A stretch of 42,135 bases of DNA from NCBI GenBank assembly GCA_016841045.1, contig JAENZX010000032.1, positions 1 through 42,135 on the forward strand, written 5' to 3'. The position numbers and the translations under genes are program-made. Origin of the DNA: Thermincola carboxydiphila (GTDB taxonomy: Bacteria; Bacillota; Thermincolia; Thermincolales; UBA2595). This document shows positions 26,372 through 34,101 of the stretch, one piece after another (the first letter of the stretch is position 1; each line of letters starts with the position of its first letter). The notes under the pieces are model-generated. The model worked only from the letters and a program-made list of their open reading frames with translations, was not told the origin of the DNA and ran no database searches.

Positions 26372-26397
26372 GCGCCTGCATGTAATTCTACAGGCGC
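26372..26397 (-). promoter_or_regulatory. Intercistronic hairpin between dctP and dctQ
   Basis: The 7-bp stem GCGCCTG (26372-26378) pairs with CAGGCGC (26391-26397) around a 12-nt loop. There is no T-run, so it is more likely an mRNA processing or stabilising structure, or a partial terminator, than a full stop. Such a structure would raise binding protein over permease, which is the usual need in TRAP systems. Confidence 0.5.
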
Positions 26398-26425
26398 AAT
26401 CTGCCTTATCTACGTCAGCAGCTTA

Positions 26426-27523
26426 TTATTTAGTATAGGGAGCCTTTTCGGGATATTGAGCATTATACTTTTCAGCCAGTTCTTTAACGCCTTTAACTAT
26501 GTCAGCGCCATTTAATCCTTTTTCGTTAAGAGTTTTGATGTATTGGTCTTCTAAAGGCTTAAGCTTTGCCAACCAATTTGCTTTCTCAGCATCAGAGAGT
26601 GTTATTACTTCAACCTTTTTCTTTGCTTTTGCATCATCCAAGCCGCCTTTGTCAATGCTGTTAAACCATGGAGCCATTACTTCTTTTACGTATTTCTCAT
26701 TAACTTCTGTAATGGCTTGCTGAACATCAGCCGGCAATGAATTCCACTTTTCATTGTTCATAGTTAAGAAGAACGCCTGGTTATAAAGGAACGGGGTCAG
26801 AGTAATATAGTCGCCAGTAACTTCACCAAGCCTAAACCCTTTAAAAGTTTCCAGAGGTGCTACGCCCCCCTGCATAATCCCTTTACTTAAGGATTCATAC
26901 CACTCGGGCATCGGCTGTACTACCGGGCTTGCACCCAGAAGGCCTACGGCGTCTGCCCTTAAGCCTGCAGTAGCACCAAGTTGGAGACCCTTGATGTCAG
27001 CCAATGTGCGAATGGCTTTCTTGGTAAAGAGGTCACCAGGGCCTGCAGCAAAACTAAACATCTGGTGGGTATCTTTTAACTCTTCAGGGTCAAACTTTTC
27101 AATTCCTTCCATCAATGCTTCAGTAGCAGCCTCAGAGTTGTTCCATTCAATTCCGGGAAGCAGGAAGGTTTCAACTACCGGGAAACGTCCCCTGTTGTAC
27201 GCATATACTGAGAGACCCATGTCTACTACGCCTTTAACTACACCATCATAAGTTTCCGCGGCAGGAACCAATGTACCGGCAGGGAAGCTGGTAATTTTTA
27301 CCCTACCATTGGTAGCCTTGTCAATTTCTTCAATATATCCTTTGATAATTTTGGTTTCCATTTCATGTGTTGCTGGCCAGAAATGAGCCAGGTTCAATTT
27401 AATAGTTTCTGCTTTATCAGCATTGGCACCTTTTTCTGATTGACCACCGCAACCAGCAAGTACTACAATAAGACCTAACAACAATATTGAAAACAAAAAA
27501 ACTTTCTTTAAATGTTTAAACAT
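26426..27523 (-). CDS. dctP: TRAP transporter substrate-binding lipoprotein, DctP family
   Basis: The protein has 365 residues. A signal peptide ends in the lipobox VVLAGC, so the binding protein is membrane-tethered, as usual in Gram-positive bacteria. DctP-family features follow: LNLAHFWPATHEMETKI, GRVKITSFPAGTLVPAAETYDGVVKGVVDMGL, and GVAPLETFKGFRLGEVTGDY around the site where an Arg usually holds the substrate carboxylate. It delivers an organic anion to DctQM. The long extra C-terminal helix (to residue 365) is within family range. Its promoter region shares an operator-like element with the divergent hydroxylase operon and iclR. Confidence 0.94.
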   Translation of the reverse strand: MFKHLKKVFLFSILLLGLIVVLAGCGGQSEKGANADKAETIKLNLAHFWPATHEMETKIIKGYIEEIDKATNGRVKITSFPAGTLVPAAETYDGVVKGVVDMGLSVYAYNRGRFPVVETFLLPGIEWNNSEAATEALMEGIEKFDPEELKDTHQMFSFAAGPGDLFTKKAIRTLADIKGLQLGATAGLRADAVGLLGASPVVQPMPEWYESLSKGIMQGGVAPLETFKGFRLGEVTGDYITLTPFLYNQAFFLTMNNEKWNSLPADVQQAITEVNEKYVKEVMAPWFNSIDKGGLDDAKAKKKVEVITLSDAEKANWLAKLKPLEDQYIKTLNEKGLNGADIVKGVKELAEKYNAQYPEKAPYTK

Positions 27524-27606
27524 TTAACTCAACCCTTTCTTGTATATTTATTTCATAATTTTGAACAGAAAATATCCCCTTGGCATCCAACCTCCTTTCT
27601 TAGTGA

Positions 27607-27652
27607 CTTGTTCTGAATAGTGAAAACTGTTCTGTTCTTTGATTTTAATATA
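27607..27652 (-). promoter_or_regulatory. dctP promoter (-10) and candidate IclR operator
   Basis: On the minus strand TATATT (27652-27647) is followed by six bases and then AAAGAACAGAACAGTTTTC (27640-27622), and a second AGAACAA near 27614-27608. The same order (-10, six bases, RGAAC element, GTTT(T)C, spacer, AGAACA) is seen at the hydroxylase and iclR promoters. No strong -35 box was found here, so the promoter may need an activator. Confidence 0.5.
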
Positions 27653-27855
27653 CATAAATTTCGCCGTCTGGAATACAAAAGATAGGTTAATTTCAAAAAT
27701 AAGAGCCTAATTGGCACAATAGTGAATTGAATGTCCCATTAATGAACAACTGTCTCCCATTGCGGCCCAAAAAAAATAGAGCTTCATTCACCCCGGTTTT
27801 ATTACCATCTAACCCTCATTTCCTGCCGTTGACCAATTTCATCCCACTTCCCCTA

Positions 27856-27920
27856 TTGACACTGATTAAAAAAAGTTTCATAATTTATTATAAAGAACAA
27901 CAGTTTCTTATGCAGAACAC
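27856..27920 (+). promoter_or_regulatory. Hydroxylase operon promoter with candidate IclR operator
   Basis: TTGACA (27856-27861) and CATAAT (27879-27884) are 17 nt apart, a near-consensus sigma-A promoter. Six bases later TAAAGAACAACAGTTTCTTA (27891-27910) and CAGAACA (27913-27919) form the shared element. It covers the expected transcription start, the usual position of a repressor. The start codon of the FAD subunit gene is at 27969. The rest of the 445-nt divergent region (27524-27968) has no gene. Confidence 0.65.
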
Positions 27921-27968
27921 GATTGGTTTTACTCCTGTGTCTGCCATCTAGTTAAAGGAGGTTTGTTC

Positions 27969-28868
27969 ATGTATACACCCGATTTTGATTATTACGCTCC
28001 CCAGACGGTACAAGAAGTCTGCAGTCTATTGACTCAGTTCGGGAGCAAGGCCAAAATACTTTCCGGCGGGACAGATCTAATGGTCAAACTGAAGCATGGC
28101 ACTATCGATTACGAAGTATTAATTTCTCTGAAAGAACTCAATGAACTTAAAGGAATTACCTATCAGGAGGGCAAAGGTGTGGTTGTAGGTGCCAGGACCA
28201 CTCACAACGACCTGGTCAATTCAGACATCTTAAATGAAAAGTACCTTTCTATTTCAGAAGCTGCCCACCACATGGCAGGAAATCAGATCAGAAATATTGG
28301 GACGATTGGGGGAAATATCGTCAATGCCGTTCCTTCTGCTGATCTTCCTCCTATTTTTATCGCTCTTGGAGCCATTGTTACAATATTAGGGCCGGAAGGT
28401 GAAAGAACTGTGCCCCTGGAAGATTTCTTCACCGGTCCTGGTAAAACTGTACTGGCTCAGAATGAAATTGTTACTTATATTACTATTCCTGACCAGCCTA
28501 CTACCGGTTCCAATTATATAAAGTTCGGTCTGCGTCGTTCCGGTGCTCTGGCCGTGGTAGGAGTAGCTTCATCAGTTACTATGGAAGGCAATATTATTAA
28601 AGATGCGCGGATAGCGCTTGGTGCCGTAGCCCCTGTACCAATGCGGGCTAAAAATGCAGAAGCAGCACTAATTGGCAAAGAATATACTGATGAACTTCTG
28701 GAGCAGGCCGGCGTGGCAGCCTCTCAGGAATGTTCACCTATTTCCGACATCCGTGGTTCCGCGGAGTACCGCCGCGATATGGTTAGAGTCTTCACCAAGC
28801 GTTCCCTGAAGGCTTCTATAACTAAGGGCCACAGCGGAGAACATCTGGAAACAGAACACGGCAAATAG
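27969..28868 (+). CDS. Molybdenum hydroxylase FAD-binding subunit
   Basis: The protein has 299 residues. The FAD_binding_5 domain is recognised by AKILSGGTDLMVKLKHG and HHMAGNQIRNIGTIGGNIVNA. A CO_deh_flav_C domain follows (LRRSGALAVVGVASSV to the end). The subunit takes electrons from the iron-sulfur subunit. The 4Fe-4S loop of about 40 residues that marks the beta subunit of 4-hydroxybenzoyl-CoA reductase is absent: after the GTIGGN motif the sequence runs straight on (VPSADLPPIFIALGA). The ATG at 27969 is 7 nt from AAAGGAGG; a TTG six bases earlier is too close. It is the first gene of the hydroxylase operon, 25 nt before the iron-sulfur subunit. Confidence 0.94.
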   Translation: MYTPDFDYYAPQTVQEVCSLLTQFGSKAKILSGGTDLMVKLKHGTIDYEVLISLKELNELKGITYQEGKGVVVGARTTHNDLVNSDILNEKYLSISEAAHHMAGNQIRNIGTIGGNIVNAVPSADLPPIFIALGAIVTILGPEGERTVPLEDFFTGPGKTVLAQNEIVTYITIPDQPTTGSNYIKFGLRRSGALAVVGVASSVTMEGNIIKDARIALGAVAPVPMRAKNAEAALIGKEYTDELLEQAGVAASQECSPISDIRGSAEYRRDMVRVFTKRSLKASITKGHSGEHLETEHGK

Positions 28869-28893
28869 TTTTCTTATTAAAGGAGGTTCACTT

Positions 28894-29400
28894 ATGCAGG
28901 CAATTGTTGATAAAGAGGGTATTAAACGCTACCTGATTTCCCTCACAGTTAATGGAGATACCTATACCGTAGTTGTAAAAGCAAATACCATGCTCGTAAA
29001 TGTACTGAGAGAAGAATTAAACTTGACCGGAACCAAAAAAGGCTGTGAAACAGGAGACTGCGGTTCCTGCACAGTTATCATGGATGGAAAGCCGGTTAAC
29101 TCCTGCATCATCCTGGCATTAGAAGCTGACGGTAAGGAAATCACCACCATAGAGGGCGTAGCCCAAAACGGAGTGTTGGATAAATTACAGGAATCATTTT
29201 TAAATCAAACCGCAGTTCAGTGCGGTTACTGTACCCCTGGCATGATTCTCTCCGCCAAAGCGCTGCTGACCCGTAATCCCAACCCCACCGAACATGAAAT
29301 TCGTGAAGCCATTGCAGGCAACCTTTGCCGCTGCACCGGCTATGTTAATATTGTCAAAGCCATTAAGGAAGCTGCCGGGCAACCGGTTGACGAACACTAA
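28894..29400 (+). CDS. Molybdenum hydroxylase [2Fe-2S] subunit
   Basis: The protein has 168 residues. A plant-type ferredoxin domain has the cluster motif GCETGDCGSCTV and a fourth Cys in VNSC. The C-terminal helical [2Fe-2S] domain has CGYCTPGMILSAKALL and LCRCTGYVNIVKAI. It carries electrons from the Mo centre to FAD. The ATG follows AAAGGAGG with 7 nt spacing. The next gene begins 15 nt after the stop. Confidence 0.96.
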   Translation: MQAIVDKEGIKRYLISLTVNGDTYTVVVKANTMLVNVLREELNLTGTKKGCETGDCGSCTVIMDGKPVNSCIILALEADGKEITTIEGVAQNGVLDKLQESFLNQTAVQCGYCTPGMILSAKALLTRNPNPTEHEIREAIAGNLCRCTGYVNIVKAIKEAAGQPVDEH

Positions 29401-29414
29401 AGAGGGGTGAAAAA

Positions 29415-31736
29415 ATGAGCGAGAATACTATTCATAACAATGACTATGCCGTTATCGGCAAAAGTGTGCCCAGAATAGACGGGCGGGAAAAGGTTACCGG
29501 GGCAGCCAAATATACCGGAGATTTAAAATTCCCCAACATGCTTTATGGTAAGATCCTAACCAGTCCCCACGCCCATGCCAGAATTCTCAGCATCGATACC
29601 AGTGAGGCAGAGAAACTTGCTGGTGTAAAAGCAGTTATTACTCACAAGGATGTACCCTCCCTGAAATACGGGATTAGCCCAGCTCGCTGGGATGAGAATA
29701 TCTTCTGCATTGACAAGGTCCGTTTCGTAGGTGATAAAGTAGCTGCTGTAGCCTGTATTGATGAGGAAACCTGCTACAAAGCCCTAAAACTGATTAAGGT
29801 AGAGTACGAGGTTCTACCGGCAGTCCTGGATCCTCTCACTGCCATGGATGAAGGGCAACCCCTTGTACATGAAGAGTATGAACGTAATATTAACACTGAA
29901 ATTCATCAGGAATTTGGTGATATGGAAAATGCCTTCAAAAATGCCCATCATATCCGCAAAGACCGTTTTGTGGGACAGCGGACTTACCAGAGCCCTATTG
30001 AGCCCCACTCGGCCATCTCCATGTGGCAGGATGGAAAGTTAACCATTTACTCAAGCACCCAGTCACCTCATTACTTCCAATACTACATCGCCCGTGAATT
30101 CGGCATGAAGATGGGTGATGTACGGATTCTAAAAACTTATGTAGGCGGCGGTTTTGGTGGCAAACTGGAACCTACCGGTCTGGAGTTTGCTGGCGCTGTA
30201 TTGGCCAAAAATACCGGACGCCCTGTCAAGATGTTTTATGATCGTGCTGAAATGTTTGCCCACAACCGTGGTCGTCATGCCCAGTACATGGAGATAACCT
30301 CAGCAGTGGACAAAGACGGTAAAATTCTAGGCTGCCACACAAACTTCATTATGGACGGTGGCGCCTATACTAGTCTGGGTATTGCCAGCGCATATTATGC
30401 AGGAGCGCTGCTTCCCCTAACCTACGAATTCGATAACTACAAGTTTGATATGTTCAGAGTATATACCAACCTTCCGGCTTGCGGCGCCCAGCGTGGTCAT
30501 GGTGCACCGCAACCTAAGTATGCCTTCGAATGCCATCTGGATGAAATAGCCAGAGACCTGAACATAGACCCTCTGGAAATCCGGATTCGTAATGCCCGTA
30601 GACCTAACACTGTAACTCCAAACGATTTTGGCATCAACTCCTGTGAAATTAAGTCCTGCTTGGAAAGAGCAGGGGCTATGTCCGGTTGGGCTGAGAAGAA
30701 AGGTAAGCTTCCTAAAGGAAGAGGAATTGGCGTCGCTACTGGAAGCTTTGTATCCGGTGCCGGCTATCCCATTTACCGCACCAACCTGCCTCACGCCTCT
30801 GCAATGATAAAAGTTCATGAGGACGGTACTGCCGCCACCCTCTATACAGGTGCAGTAGATATCGGCCAGGGTTCAGACACAGTTCTCAGCCAGATGGCTG
30901 CTGAAGCTATGGGCTTCGTATATGAGCAGATGAAAATAGTTGCCGCTGATACAGAAACCACACCTCATGACTTCGGTGCCTACGCTAGTCGGCAGACCCT
31001 AATGTCTGGTGCTGCTGTTAAGCAGGCTGGTGAAGAAGTAAAACGACAACTCTTGGATATGGCTGCATCCATGCTTCAACGTCCTGTTTACGACCTGGAT
31101 GTCAAAGCAGGAGAGATCTTTTCCATATCTGATTCGTCCGTAAGCCTTAGCTTCAGCGACGCTGCCCGGGAGTTCTTCGTCCGCAGAGGTCCCCTAGTAG
31201 GAAAAGGTTCTTATACTCCTCCTAAACTGGGTGGTAAATTCAAAGGGGCAGCCGTTGGAACCTCACCTGCCTACAGCTTCTGTGCCCAGGTCAGTGAGGT
31301 TCAGATTGATGAGGAAACCGGTGTAATTGATGTGCTGGATGTATGGGATGTCCATGACTGCGGTATGGTTATTAACCCAGGTCTGCTTCACGGACAGGTG
31401 CATGGTGCCCTTTTCATGGGATTGGGCGAATCCATATGGGAGCAGGTATTATTTGATGACAAAGGAAAGATAGTTAACGCCAACCTGGCTGAATACCGTC
31501 TGCCCACTGCCTTAGATATGCCCAAGGTACACTCCGGCCTTATTGATAGTTATGAACCAGCTGGACCTTGGGGTGTAAAAGAGGTTGGTGAAGGATCAAC
31601 TAATCCCACTATGGGCTGCTTCGCTAATGCTATCTACGATGCTATGGGTGTTAGAATCAACAGTCTACCTCTAACTTATGAAAAGGTCTGGAGGGCTTTG
31701 AAAGAAAAGCGCGAGAAAGAACAGGCGCAAAAGTAA
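29415..31736 (+). CDS. Molybdenum hydroxylase Mo-binding catalytic subunit (xanthine dehydrogenase family)
   Basis: The protein has 773 residues, normal for stand-alone catalytic subunits. It contains the Ald_Xan_dh_C small domain (about 18-130) and the Mo cofactor domains with GGGFGGKLEP, GAQRGHGAPQPKYAFE, TGAVDIGQGSDTVLSQMAAEAMG and YASRQTLMSGAAVKQAG. The catalytic base is Glu726 in KEVGEGS. It should hydroxylate an aromatic heterocycle, aldehyde or CoA-thioester, or reduce one, using Mo bound to a cytosine dinucleotide pterin. Co-located yqeC and mocA suggest that maturation includes MCD formation and perhaps the labile selenium seen in some clostridial purine and nicotinate hydroxylases. 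The lack of a 4Fe-4S insert in its FAD partner argues against 4-hydroxybenzoyl-CoA reductase. The exact substrate is unknown. Confidence 0.94.
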   Translation: MSENTIHNNDYAVIGKSVPRIDGREKVTGAAKYTGDLKFPNMLYGKILTSPHAHARILSIDTSEAEKLAGVKAVITHKDVPSLKYGISPARWDENIFCIDKVRFVGDKVAAVACIDEETCYKALKLIKVEYEVLPAVLDPLTAMDEGQPLVHEEYERNINTEIHQEFGDMENAFKNAHHIRKDRFVGQRTYQSPIEPHSAISMWQDGKLTIYSSTQSPHYFQYYIAREFGMKMGDVRILKTYVGGGFGGKLEPTGLEFAGAVLAKNTGRPVKMFYDRAEMFAHNRGRHAQYMEITSAVDKDGKILGCHTNFIMDGGAYTSLGIASAYYAGALLPLTYEFDNYKFDMFRVYTNLPACGAQRGHGAPQPKYAFECHLDEIARDLNIDPLEIRIRNARRPNTVTPNDFGINSCEIKSCLERAGAMSGWAEKKGKLPKGRGIGVATGSFVSGAGYPIYRTNLPHASAMIKVHEDGTAATLYTGAVDIGQGSDTVLSQMAAEAMGFVYEQMKIVAADTETTPHDFGAYASRQTLMSGAAVKQAGEEVKRQLLDMAASMLQRPVYDLDVKAGEIFSISDSSVSLSFSDAAREFFVRRGPLVGKGSYTPPKLGGKFKGAAVGTSPAYSFCAQVSEVQIDEETGVIDVLDVWDVHDCGMVINPGLLHGQVHGALFMGLGESIWEQVLFDDKGKIVNANLAEYRLPTALDMPKVHSGLIDSYEPAGPWGVKEVGEGSTNPTMGCFANAIYDAMGVRINSLPLTYEKVWRALKEKREKEQAQK

Positions 31737-31769
31737 AATAACCAAACAGTAATACTTGAAAAGTTATCC

Positions 31770-31830
31770 TTGACTTACCTAGTGATATTTCATATACTTT
31801 CCAATAAGAACGTTTTCTATAAAGAACAGG
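31770..31830 (+). promoter_or_regulatory. iclR promoter with candidate autoregulatory operator
   Basis: TTGACT (31770-31775) and TATACT (31793-31798) are separated by 17 nt, an almost perfect sigma-A promoter. Six bases later TAAGAACGTTTTCTATAAAG (31805-31824) and AGAACAG (31823-31829) match the element found at the hydroxylase and dctP promoters. It lies over the predicted transcription start, as expected for autorepression. Confidence 0.7.
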
Positions 31831-31847
31831 ACTTAAGGTGATAACAT

Positions 31848-32630
31848 ATGGCGCAGAAAAAAGAAAGTACGACCGGCTACAATGCTCCCTTAATCTATAA
31901 AGCTTTTTCCGTGTTAGAAGAAGTGGCAAATAACCAGTCCGAACTAGGAATTAGCGATTTATCACGCCGTTTAAATATTTCCAAAAGTACGATTTTTGGT
32001 ATTACTCAGGCGTTGACAGATCTGGGAGCTCTGCGCCATGACCCCATCACCAAAAAATTTCAGCTCGGTCCCACTCTAGTCAAACTTGGGAATCAGGCCC
32101 TCTCCGGGGTGGATTTGCGGTCTATCGTCAGGCCGTTCATGGCTCAACTTAGCCAGCAATTTCGGGAGACTGTCTTCCTGGGAACCTTTGACCTTCATCA
32201 GGGGATTACCATCGTGGAAAAGTCCGACAGCCCTGCAGATTTGAAAATAACTGCTCCTGTCGGAACCAGGATTCCTTTGTTTGCCGGAGCGACCGGAAAG
32301 GTATTTCTGGCTAATATGCCCGAACCAGATATCAAAAAGCTCCTGAAAGAAACGAAAATCCCCAGGTTTACCGAAAAATCCATAACCAATACTCAGGATT
32401 ATATTAAAGATCTCCGCCAAGTCCGCCAAAATGGCTACGCCACTGATTTCGAGGAATACCTGAGCGGAGTTAATGCTATCGCCGTTCCTCTTATGGCACC
32501 CTGGGGTCAGGTTGCAGGCGCTATCTGGATGGTCGGCTTTAGCCATTCCTTTGTTAATGAAAAGCTAGACCAGGCTATTACTTCAACTATACAGGCAGCT
32601 GAACAGATTAGCCTGGAATTGGGAAGTTAA
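31848..32630 (+). CDS. IclR-family transcriptional regulator
   Basis: The protein has 260 residues. The winged-helix domain (about 12-72) contains LGISDLSRRLNISKSTIFGITQALTDLGAL. The effector-binding domain (about 85-255) contains APVGTRIPLFAGATGKVFLAN and NGYATDFEEYLSGVNAIAVPL, typical of the family. Members respond to small acids or aromatic compounds and act as repressors or activators. The ATG follows AAGGTG with 7 nt spacing. It has its own strong promoter and heads the iclR-yqeC-mocA-GalT-like group. The three similar promoter elements in this locus make the hydroxylase operon and the TRAP operon the most likely targets (inference). Confidence 0.95.
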   Translation: MAQKKESTTGYNAPLIYKAFSVLEEVANNQSELGISDLSRRLNISKSTIFGITQALTDLGALRHDPITKKFQLGPTLVKLGNQALSGVDLRSIVRPFMAQLSQQFRETVFLGTFDLHQGITIVEKSDSPADLKITAPVGTRIPLFAGATGKVFLANMPEPDIKKLLKETKIPRFTEKSITNTQDYIKDLRQVRQNGYATDFEEYLSGVNAIAVPLMAPWGQVAGAIWMVGFSHSFVNEKLDQAITSTIQAAEQISLELGS

Positions 32631-32651
32631 ACCTGGCAAGGAGTTTTGGTT

Positions 32652-33410
32652 ATGAAACTATTTGATGCTTTTAATATCTCTAAAAATGATGTGGTTTCCC
32701 TGGTGGGCGGCGGTGGCAAAACATCCACCATGTTCGCCTTGGCCGAAGAAGCCAAGGACAGGGAACTGAAAACTGTTTTAACAACAACCACCCGAATTTA
32801 TAGACCTAACCACCCTGCGCTGTCCACTATCTTGACTGGAAACAGCCAGGGTCTTTCTTTCGCGATTAGTAAAAAACTGGCTGTCAATTCGATGGTAGTT
32901 GCCGGGACTGAGCTGACTCCCGATGACAAGTTAGTGGGGCTCAATCCCGATTTGATGCCTTTACTTCTGGACGCAGGTGCAGAACTTGTGATAGTTGAAG
33001 CAGACGGTGCTGCCCGTAAACCATTAAAGGCTCCTGCCGCCCATGAACCCGTAATCCCCACCGCTTCAACGGTAGTTATTCCTGTTGTAGGCATTGACTG
33101 CCTAGATCAGCCTATAATCCAGGATTATATCCATAGGCCGGAATTAGTTGCAGAGTTGGGTGGAATAGATTTGGGCAAAAGGGTAAATCCTGAAGTAGTG
33201 GCTAAGGTTTTAACCCATCCCCTTGGCTTTCGTAAAGGCCTCCCCGTAAACTGCCGATGGATTCCTTTTATTAATAAGGTAGAAACGAATCAGAGCCTAC
33301 AGCAGGCACAGGAAATTGCACAACTGATCGGTAAATACCTGCCCTGCCGGGTTGTTATTGGTGCAGCCAGAAGTGCTAATCCCGTGGTTGAGGTTATAGA
33401 TTTTCAATGA
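32652..33410 (+). CDS. yqeC: YqeC-family selenium-dependent hydroxylase accessory protein
   Basis: The protein has 252 residues. A P-loop VGGGGKTSTMFALAEEA (near residues 16-32) and TTTTRIYRP mark the YqeC family, with IVEADGAARKPLKAPA at the nucleotide-binding core. YqeC is found with selenium-dependent molybdenum hydroxylases, in which a labile selenium is bound near Mo; its exact reaction is not known. The ATG at 32652 is 8 nt from AAGGAG and was preferred over TTG at 32646. Its place just after iclR and before mocA fits maturation of the hydroxylase encoded upstream. No selD or yqeB is visible, so the selenium link rests on the family name and context. Confidence 0.9.
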   Translation: MKLFDAFNISKNDVVSLVGGGGKTSTMFALAEEAKDRELKTVLTTTTRIYRPNHPALSTILTGNSQGLSFAISKKLAVNSMVVAGTELTPDDKLVGLNPDLMPLLLDAGAELVIVEADGAARKPLKAPAAHEPVIPTASTVVIPVVGIDCLDQPIIQDYIHRPELVAELGGIDLGKRVNPEVVAKVLTHPLGFRKGLPVNCRWIPFINKVETNQSLQQAQEIAQLIGKYLPCRVVIGAARSANPVVEVIDFQ

Positions 33411-33432
33411 TCTTAAGGAGGTAACAAATCGC

Positions 33433-34050
33433 ATGGTTATAGCCATAGTTTTGGCTGCAGGAACCTCCAGTCGAATGGGCAAACCCAAGCAGCTGCTGCT
33501 ATACCAAGGGCGTCCCCTACTGCGCCACGTCATAGAGAATCTTAGCCGGTCCAAAGTTGATAAAACGGTGGTAGTACTTGGTCACAAGTACGCCGAAGTG
33601 GCAGCAGCGCTGAAGGATCTGCCGATTAACATAATAGTTAATAGAGATTATGCCTCCGGCCAGAGTGCATCAGTTAAAGCCGGCCTAAAAGCTTTAGTTG
33701 ATCCAGACTTAAAACTAGCTTCAGATACAGGTCGACAGGGAGTTCTTTTCGTCCTGGGAGACCAGCCTTTGTTAAAACCTGAAACAGTTAATTTGTTAAT
33801 AGACAATTTCATGCGCTGTGGAGGCATTGTTGCCCCCTATTACCAAGGTATCAGAGGTAATCCGGTACTATTTGACATTAGTTTTAAGCATGAGTTACAA
33901 TCATTGCAAGGCGATAAAGGTGCCCGAGAAATAATTGCTCGTAATTTACAAGCCCTGCATAAAATTGAGGTCACAGATCCTGGGATTCTCCTGGATGTAG
34001 ATACGCCGAAAGATCTGGAAGTGCTATCTGACCAATCGAACATCTACTAA
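33433..34050 (+). CDS. mocA: MocA-type molybdenum cofactor cytidylyltransferase
   Basis: The protein has 205 residues. The NTP-transferase opening is AIVLAAGTSSRMGKPKQLL, with further family motifs (SGQSASVKAGLKAL, VLGDQPLLKPETVNLLI, RGNPVLFDISF) and a late VDTPKDLE motif. MocA transfers CMP from CTP to Mo-molybdopterin to make the MCD cofactor that xanthine-dehydrogenase-type enzymes in many bacteria need. It lies 22 nt after yqeC. The SD GGAGG is 11 nt from the ATG, slightly long. A related enzyme could use ATP or GTP, but the neighbourhood supports MocA. Confidence 0.92.
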   Translation: MVIAIVLAAGTSSRMGKPKQLLLYQGRPLLRHVIENLSRSKVDKTVVVLGHKYAEVAAALKDLPINIIVNRDYASGQSASVKAGLKALVDPDLKLASDTGRQGVLFVLGDQPLLKPETVNLLIDNFMRCGGIVAPYYQGIRGNPVLFDISFKHELQSLQGDKGAREIIARNLQALHKIEVTDPGILLDVDTPKDLEVLSDQSNIY

Positions 34051-34101
34051 AATCTTTTTACTCCACTATTTCATACTCCACTATTTCAGGGAGGTGCTTA
34101 T

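Noticed and set aside
27727-27951. Open frame of 74 codons between dctP and the hydroxylase operon
   Set aside because: It has no SD, no recognisable domain, and covers the promoter and operator region of the hydroxylase operon.
27969-31736. Assignment of the Mo enzyme as 4-hydroxybenzoyl-CoA reductase
   Set aside because: The FAD subunit lacks the 4Fe-4S insert typical of that enzyme, so only the wider xanthine dehydrogenase family is supported.
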